Source: JABHCC01 sp964444375 (lineage in GTDB: Bacteria > Bacteroidota > Bacteroidia > Bacteroidales > UBA12481). Taken from it: DNA of 37,219 bases. The stretch is from assembly GCA_964444375.1 (NCBI GenBank), contig CAYUGX010000008.1, positions 1-37,219 on the forward strand, in the 5' to 3' direction. The notes beneath the pieces were generated by a model. That model ran no database searches, was not told where the DNA came from, and was given only the letters and a program-made list of their open reading frames with translations. A program made the translations under genes and the position numbers. Positions 32,426-37,219 of the stretch are shown piece by piece. The stretch's first letter is position 1, and every line of letters starts with the position of its first letter.

Positions 32426-32998
32426 ATGAAACCTACCCGCGAAGACACCCTTACTTTGCTGCACCAATACAACAAAAGCGAAAGCCTGATCAAACATGCC
32501 TTAGCCGTTGAAGCGGTTATGCGGCATTTTGCCAAATTGAATGGAGAAGATGAAGAGAAGTGGGGCATCATCGGACTCATTCATGATCTTGATTATGAAC
32601 AGTACCCTGAACAACATTGCACCATGACCAAACAGATTCTGGTGGAGGCCGGATGGCCAGAAGACTATATCCGAGCTGTACTTAGCCATGGTTGGGGTAT
32701 TTGCACTGATATTGAACCAAAGCATATCATGGAAAAGGTCTTGTATGCCACCGATGAATTAACGGGCCTGGTGACGGCTGCTGTGTTGGTCAGGCCGTCC
32801 AAATCAATTCTTGACCTGACTGTGAAATCAGTGAAGAAAAAATGGAAAGCCAAGAGCTTTGCTGCCGGAGCGAATCGTGATATCATTGAAAAAGGAAGTG
32901 AAATGATGGGTATAGATCTCAGTGAAGTCATCCAGGAAACCATCAACGGCATGAAACAAGTTGCTGAAGAAATTGGATTGGCCGGAGACCTAGCGTAG
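32426..32998 (+). CDS. HD-domain phosphohydrolase-like protein
   Basis: The product has 190 residues from ATG 32426. It has the HD pattern: His24 (SLIKHALAVEAVM), His53-Asp54 (GLIHDLDYEQ) and Asp110 (YATDELTGLV), with His88 in LSHGWG between. These are the metal ligands of the HD superfamily, which hydrolyses phosphoester or nucleotide substrates. Proteins of this kind (hydrolases with HDIG-like patterns in uncharacterised families) are widespread and cytoplasmic. Substrate unknown. It is 4 nt after the previous lipoprotein gene and 53 nt before the metallopeptidase gene. Confidence 0.9.
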   Translation: MKPTREDTLTLLHQYNKSESLIKHALAVEAVMRHFAKLNGEDEEKWGIIGLIHDLDYEQYPEQHCTMTKQILVEAGWPEDYIRAVLSHGWGICTDIEPKHIMEKVLYATDELTGLVTAAVLVRPSKSILDLTVKSVKKKWKAKSFAAGANRDIIEKGSEMMGIDLSEVIQETINGMKQVAEEIGLAGDLA

Positions 32999-33051
32999 CT
33001 GTAACTTATTTCATGTGAATGCGTCCCACTGATAAACAACATTCTGGACGC

Positions 33052-34578
33052 ATGAAAACCCTTGTCTTTAGTCTTCTTTTCCTGCCAGTCTCACTTTTTG
33101 CTCAGGTAAACTCTGATGCTTTCATTTATCCTGATCCAGAAAATGCCTTTACCTTAATTGAAAGTGTCAAATCTCAATCTGGTGGACTGGCAGGACGAAT
33201 CATGCAGAAGGACCATGAGCTATACCAGGCGATCATGGAAGAGATGGCCTTCGATTTTCACTGGCAAATCAACCGGGTTAACCAGTGCATCAGAAACCTG
33301 ACCGGAAATGTTGAAGGCCCCAACATCTTGTTGCTATCAGGTAATGAGGGTGGCTTTCCAAGGCAAGGAATAACCCTTATTGATCCTGAAGGGAAAAAAG
33401 AGCACTATCCTAACCTGCACTTTTCTGATTTGGTGCTGGACTTGCAACGAGTCGAACGGGGTGATCTGAACATTTATTCACATGAAATGGGCCATGTATT
33501 CATGAACCAGATTTTGGTCGACTATTGGAATCGCTTTCCGAATCCAACCTCCCCCAAACAGCATGTAAGCATGGGCATCACTGACTACCTAACTGCCTTT
33601 TACGAAGGATGGGGGGTGCATTTTCAGCGAATGGCCTACGATAAGGTAGACCGCTATCAGCAGACCTTTCATTCAAAGTTCAATCCAAACCGGGGCGTTA
33701 CCACTGCCTGGCACAGTAATCTTGATGAAACACTGAGGATATTGGATGTGGAAACCACCAACTACATTTACCAAAAGCTTCTGCCCCTGGGAGTGGATCA
33801 GGATACCTTAAGCAGCGAGGAATTGATCCTGTTAAAACACACCAGTACCTTGTTCGACGCAACCCGGATCAAGACAGCACAGCAATTGCTCTCATGCGAA
33901 GGGGTAATTGCCTCACTTTTTTATCATATCAACAGCAATTCCACTTTGCAAAATAACTATCAGGATTTAGATTTTTACCGGCCTTTCCTGGCGAAACAAC
34001 CCAAGCAAGATTTGGTTCCCAGAGAGCTGTTCACCCCTTTTGAGAATGTTTTGCTCAAATCAGCTTATGTCTGGACACAAATGGAAAAAAATCAAGCGCC
34101 AGAGATTCCAATGATTGATTTTATTATGGCCTGGTGCAAACAATTTCCTGATGATCAGACTGAGTTGATCAAGGCATTTATTTTTGTCACAAAGGGCAAA
34201 ACAATAAGTAACGAGCTAGCTGCTTTAACTGAACAAATAAACTACTTTGGGCAAGTGGGTAACATTACTAAATTCAGAGAATTGATGCCCAAATGGACCA
34301 CTACCTACAAAGAACTCATGAGCGCCGTTCATAAAAACCCAGATATCTTAAAGGCCAATGTGGGGCCAGAGTTATGGCTTCAACATCCGGAGATTGAGAT
34401 ACGAAAAGCACTGTGGATGGAAGAACCAAAAAGTCTGTTGGCTATAAATCTCAATACAGCGACCTACGAAGAGCTACTGGCTTTTACTACTCCAGAGAAA
34501 GCAGAATCGCTCATCCAATTACGCCGAGCCAAAGGATTTATTACCGAAGCTGATCAGGAGCATTTTGGCCTCAATTGA
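33052..34578 (+). CDS. Secreted HExxH metallopeptidase-like protein with C-terminal helix-hairpin-helix
   Basis: The product has 508 residues from ATG 33052, with a Sec signal (MKTLVFSLLFLPVSLFAQ). A zinc-peptidase site is present: His144-Glu145-x-x-His148 in YSHEMGHVF, with a possible third ligand Glu185 in TAFYEGWGVHF. This matches the HExxH...E arrangement of gluzincins. Residues about 460-508 form a ComEA-type helix-hairpin-helix: INLNTATYEELLAFTTPEKA, then ESLIQLRRAKGFI. HhH domains normally bind DNA, which is unusual on an exported peptidase; here it may bind something else, or target the protein. An in-frame start at 33019 would give no clean signal peptide. No known peptidase family is recognised. 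Confidence 0.8.
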   Translation: MKTLVFSLLFLPVSLFAQVNSDAFIYPDPENAFTLIESVKSQSGGLAGRIMQKDHELYQAIMEEMAFDFHWQINRVNQCIRNLTGNVEGPNILLLSGNEGGFPRQGITLIDPEGKKEHYPNLHFSDLVLDLQRVERGDLNIYSHEMGHVFMNQILVDYWNRFPNPTSPKQHVSMGITDYLTAFYEGWGVHFQRMAYDKVDRYQQTFHSKFNPNRGVTTAWHSNLDETLRILDVETTNYIYQKLLPLGVDQDTLSSEELILLKHTSTLFDATRIKTAQQLLSCEGVIASLFYHINSNSTLQNNYQDLDFYRPFLAKQPKQDLVPRELFTPFENVLLKSAYVWTQMEKNQAPEIPMIDFIMAWCKQFPDDQTELIKAFIFVTKGKTISNELAALTEQINYFGQVGNITKFRELMPKWTTTYKELMSAVHKNPDILKANVGPELWLQHPEIEIRKALWMEEPKSLLAINLNTATYEELLAFTTPEKAESLIQLRRAKGFITEADQEHFGLN

Positions 34579-34656
34579 CAGATCGGGTAGCCATTCAGAA
34601 TAAGATATCCGGCACGGTAATTATAGCTATTACGCTAAAACCTAAAAACTGATCTT

Positions 34657-34851
34657 TTAAGCGCCGTAAAGTACTTTAAATGCTTCGAGCACTAAAAAAA
34701 CCGGCCAAACAATGGCTTTCAAAATTCCTAAAACACCCATCCAGAATCCAGTGGCTTGTCCGATGAAGAAAATTGCGGCGCCAATTAGTCCCAATCCATA
34801 AACTGCACCCGAAGCACCAGTGGCACTTGAACATTTCATTTCGTTACTCAT
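34657..34851 (-). CDS. Small membrane protein, 64 residues
   Basis: The product starts MSNEMKCSSATGASGAVYGL and has two hydrophobic stretches (about 16-36 and 38-58) with many Gly residues; it ends VFLVLEAFKVLYGA. The composition and a clean ATG with stop suggest a real small membrane protein. Similar short proteins are common near one another in bacterial genomes and are not characterised. It lies between convergent and same-strand genes with no clear partner. Confidence 0.65.
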   Translation of the reverse strand: MSNEMKCSSATGASGAVYGLGLIGAAIFFIGQATGFWMGVLGILKAIVWPVFLVLEAFKVLYGA

Positions 34852-34972
34852 GATAGTTTGATTAAAAGGTTTAATTGTCTAGCAAATATCATACCTGAGT
34901 ACCTAATTTCCAACGGATTTACCGACAAATCAGGTCAACCTACCGAATCCTAACCGACAAACCGTATTTGTT

Positions 34973-35215
34973 TCATTGGCTTTTGAGCTCAAGGTAGAAA
35001 ACGGTCCCCGAATCTTTCTCTGAGGTAAAATAAACTTTTCCGTTCAAATACTTTTCACTGAGAAGCTTGATTGAATAGGTTCCCAAACCCCGGTTCTCTC
35101 CTTTTGTTGAAAAGGATCGTTGAAACACCTAGGCTGTCATCACCACCGAATTGTGAACCCTGAAGACTACCCTATATTCCTTCATTTGAAACTTGCTTTC
35201 CACCGGTCTAACTTG
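34973..35215 (-). pseudogene. C-terminal fragment of a histidine-kinase ATPase domain
   Basis: Reading the minus strand from 35215, the frame gives FQMKEYRVVFRVHNSVVMTA, then an in-frame TAG (35131-35129), then VFQRSFSTKGENRGLGTYSI and KLLSEKYLNGKVYFTSEKDS before a TGA at 34975-34973. This is the end of an HATPase_c domain: the VHN strand, the RSFSTKG lid and the RGLGTYSIKLL G2 box. The N-terminal three-quarters of the kinase is missing and the TAG replaces a Glu/Gln expected before VFQRSFS. The fragment directly abuts the end of the nucleotidyltransferase gene. The 376-nt stretch 34852-35227 otherwise holds nothing I can identify. Confidence 0.85.
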
Positions 35216-35227
35216 TCAGTATCGCAC

Positions 35228-36013
35228 TTATCGAGCCACCTTTTTCAGATATTCATTGCTTTTTTCTTTCAGCTCCTGGCTACAAATAATTGCCTCAGGA
35301 AATAGTCTTTTGCTGAGTTCCTCATAAAGCTGGATAATTTTCTGAGTGGCACATATAATAGATTCTCTGTTGTAAACAGGTATGGTGTTTTTCAGGTCGT
35401 TGAGATCAGCATGGTCGAAGTTGAATTCCACCTTTCTGAGTGCACGTGGTAACTGTCCATTTTTCACTTGCATGAGTGGAGAAATCACGTGGGTTCGCAG
35501 AAATGATATGCAATCCAAGGCCTCGAACAATTCTCCACGCCCAATTTTTAGAGCGGTGTAGTGAATCCAGGTCCAGAAACGATCTTCAATCCACTGGAAG
35601 TCAAGTTCTGGCCAGGTGGCCTCAGAACTTTGAATTATGTTGCTTAGGCGCTTATCCCTTTCCCATAGAATTTCAGGATCTTCGACTCGTTCTTTAAATT
35701 CCACTGCCGTAACGAACTTGATATCCACATGCAAAAGCGGATTATCATACATGCAAATTAATAGTCTTGGCTCTCCAACATGCTCCCCGGTAAATGCATT
35801 CAGCAAATTTCCTAAACCTGATGCAATCTGAGTCATCTTCACTATATCATCCGATAGGATATTTTCAGAAACCAGTACCAGATCAAGATCTGAATACTGA
35901 TCCAATTCATTGGTAATCCAGGATCCCCCAATGGCTAAGCCGATGATCCCAGGAATTTGCTTTGTTTTGACAATTGCCTGCTTAAGAAATTCTTTTTGAA
36001 ACTCTGTAATCAT
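35228..36013 (-). CDS. Nucleotidyltransferase-fold protein
   Basis: The product has 261 residues. The polymerase-beta-type nucleotidyltransferase signature is GGSWITNELDQYSDLDLVLV, with Gly29-Gly30-Ser31 and the metal-binding Asp42 and Asp44; a third Asp at 97 (LLHVDIKFV) fits the catalytic triad. The C-terminal part is helical, as in aminoglycoside adenylyltransferases and related enzymes. It may transfer a nucleotide to an antibiotic or a protein, but the resistance-enzyme identity is not supported by specific residues. It lies 16 nt downstream of the DUF4438 gene and probably shares its transcript. Confidence 0.85.
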   Translation of the reverse strand: MITEFQKEFLKQAIVKTKQIPGIIGLAIGGSWITNELDQYSDLDLVLVSENILSDDIVKMTQIASGLGNLLNAFTGEHVGEPRLLICMYDNPLLHVDIKFVTAVEFKERVEDPEILWERDKRLSNIIQSSEATWPELDFQWIEDRFWTWIHYTALKIGRGELFEALDCISFLRTHVISPLMQVKNGQLPRALRKVEFNFDHADLNDLKNTIPVYNRESIICATQKIIQLYEELSKRLFPEAIICSQELKEKSNEYLKKVAR

Positions 36014-36029
36014 TAATCGTTGGAGCCCC

Positions 36030-37219
36030 CTACTTCAGACCCAAGTAATTCGCAATATTTGCCTCAGGATCTGTCTTTACCTTGATTTTTCCGGGTAATG
36101 CGCTCAGAATCGGATTCACACCCGGGCCATGTCCGGCGTGATCGCTCCAGCCATGAATAATAATGCCAATTGTAATGGCCCCCTCGTAACGTCCCCGGCC
36201 ATAATAATCGTAGTGGTCTTGTATGGCGACCACATCTCCCAGCCTGAGTATCTCAAAATCATACTCTTCAACCGTTTCAGGACAGGTGGTTTGAATATCG
36301 TAATCCACATTCTCGATCACAAAGAATCCCATACCAAGTCCTGATCCCATGAGGTGTCCTGGGACTGTCATTACCACAGGTACTTCGAGCTGGTTTCCTG
36401 TAATTTTGATCCCCAGCTTTTGCAGGAGGCCGGGTGAAATTTTATTCACTCTAACGTCTTCAAAGCCGTCAATTTTGAGACCAACACCATTTGCTTTTAC
36501 CTGCACCCGATCATTCACTGTCATTCGGTTTTTGACTTCATCAGGGAACCAGATAATACTGCTGCCGTGTTTGCCCACATAAACGCCTTTTTCACCTCTT
36601 GCCGGACCAGAGATCAGGGTGGCCTCGTTTCCAATACACCCCAATATGCCCAGCGCAGATCCATTTTCATTGGTGAATGACACATCGGGCTCAACGTGAT
36701 CAGCATTGGCCCAGCCGTATGCCAGGTCGCCACAGGAAACGGTGTAGTTTATTGATCCCATGCCCAGGTTCTGAATCGGCTCTCCTTCCCATGAGGTGGA
36801 ATAACCTCTTGAACCTGCCGGATTTACCCTGCCCTGAACAGCAATGGTAAGCAACTCATCTTCATTTGTTGGCAGTTTGCCGCTCGTTTCAGTAACGAGT
36901 TTTCCCTGGCTTAAATCGATCCCCAAATACCTGGCGATGTTAGCTGATGGATCTTTACGAGTAGTGATTGTACCCTTTCGGGTTGACAGAATGGGCGTAA
37001 CACCAAACCCCATACCAGAAATATCGCTTGGACCACTGCACACAATTCCGATGGTTGCTCCGCCCTTATAATAGCCCATGCCGTAATCGGTTTGCACATC
37101 TTTAAGCACAACCAGATCACCGTATCGAAGTTCATCCAGCTTGTACTTCTTAATGTCTGGCGGATAGCACGTTTGCACATGCCAGTGGCCCGATAAACTG
37201 CCTCGTCCGGCTCCCTGAC
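36030..37219 (-). CDS. DUF4438-type protein, partial (N-terminus beyond window edge)
   Basis: The frame is open from the window edge to the stop at 36030 and reads QGAGRGSLSGHWHVQTCYPP at the edge, so the true start is beyond 37219. The 382-residue part visible after that includes ELRYGDLVVLKDVQTDYGMG, then YLGIDLSQGK and a middle region with RGEKGVYVGKHG. An internal duplication is clear: GGATIGIVCSGPSDISGMGF ... ANIARYLGID near the start resembles GAITIGIIIHGWSDHAGHGP ... ANIANYLGLK at the end. This resembles the uncharacterised DUF4438 family. It sits 16 nt before the nucleotidyltransferase gene. Function unknown. Confidence 0.85.
   Translation of the reverse strand, partial: QGAGRGSLSGHWHVQTCYPPDIKKYKLDELRYGDLVVLKDVQTDYGMGYYKGGATIGIVCSGPSDISGMGFGVTPILSTRKGTITTRKDPSANIARYLGIDLSQGKLVTETSGKLPTNEDELLTIAVQGRVNPAGSRGYSTSWEGEPIQNLGMGSINYTVSCGDLAYGWANADHVEPDVSFTNENGSALGILGCIGNEATLISGPARGEKGVYVGKHGSSIIWFPDEVKNRMTVNDRVQVKANGVGLKIDGFEDVRVNKISPGLLQKLGIKITGNQLEVPVVMTVPGHLMGSGLGMGFFVIENVDYDIQTTCPETVEEYDFEILRLGDVVAIQDHYDYYGRGRYEGAITIGIIIHGWSDHAGHGPGVNPILSALPGKIKVKTDPEANIANYLGLK

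Noticed and set aside
35228..36013. Specific antibiotic-resistance adenylyltransferase
   Set aside because: Only the general nucleotidyltransferase motif is present; substrate-specific residues cannot be identified.
1..37219. tRNA, rRNA, riboswitch, transposase or integrase genes
   Set aside because: I looked in the gaps on both strands and saw no convincing example.

Overview
The window looks like a chromosomal piece of a Bacteroidota genome, probably a free-living, polymer-degrading member of the Cytophagales-like lineages. The evidence is type IX secretion (T9SS) C-terminal sorting tails, many lipoproteins with Bacteroidota-style lipoboxes, a FISUMP domain, an SdrD-B-like domain, Tat-dependent Gfo/Idh/MocA and sugar-isomerase-like proteins, a GH20 hexosaminidase, and a Bacteroidota -7 promoter element (TAnnTTTG). 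A run of 10 N at 12615-12624 shows this is a draft or metagenome scaffold. No rRNA, tRNA, CRISPR array, prophage or insertion sequence was recognised.

Layout. 1-5466 (minus): a TolC-family efflux gene broken by one in-frame stop, a PQQ-type beta-propeller protein, a GH20 beta-hexosaminidase lipoprotein and an outer-membrane-type protein. 5639-8141: an alpha/beta-hydrolase lipoprotein, a convergent lipoprotein and a TPR-like secreted protein. 8254-11855 (minus): a Tat-exported sugar-isomerase-like lipoprotein, a CPBP membrane protease and a leucine-rich-repeat membrane protein that overlaps it. 12062-25294 (plus): the most unusual block, described next. 25306-29075 (minus): a SUMF1-like T9SS cargo, a zinc methyltransferase of the UroD/MtaA type and a Gfo/Idh/MocA oxidoreductase. 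29295-34578 (plus): a large acidic lipoprotein with a terminator, two small cysteine-motif lipoproteins, an HD hydrolase and an HExxH metallopeptidase ending in a helix-hairpin-helix. 34657-37219 (minus): a small membrane protein, a dead histidine-kinase fragment, a nucleotidyltransferase and a DUF4438-type protein cut by the window edge.

The 12-25 kb block. Three paralogous TPR lipoproteins of about 470-490 residues (12062, 15610, 23873) and the decayed tail of a fourth (17298-17465) lie among a Kelch/T9SS protein, a decayed T9SS protein, a FISUMP lipoprotein, and a histidine kinase/OmpR-type response regulator pair. Four promoters in this block (13535, 17022, 17512, 20980) carry the same phased element: two TTCTTnACAA-like 10-mers followed by CTT and TCTTCA half-sites at fixed spacing. 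In three of them an ACTTT core follows exactly 20 nt later, and in all four a start codon lies 54-60 nt downstream. One of the four drives the kinase/regulator operon itself, whose third gene is a TPR lipoprotein. My working hypothesis is a self-regulated envelope system: an OmpR-type regulator binds these boxes and controls units of the form 'exported protein + TPR lipoprotein'. The boxes and duplications are seen directly; the regulatory link and function are inference.

A second theme is genome wear and short word-like repeats: an 11-copy 8-bp array at 8162-8249, related words in other gaps, and two places where such words appear to have been incorporated in frame into coding sequence (the hexosaminidase and the Kelch protein).
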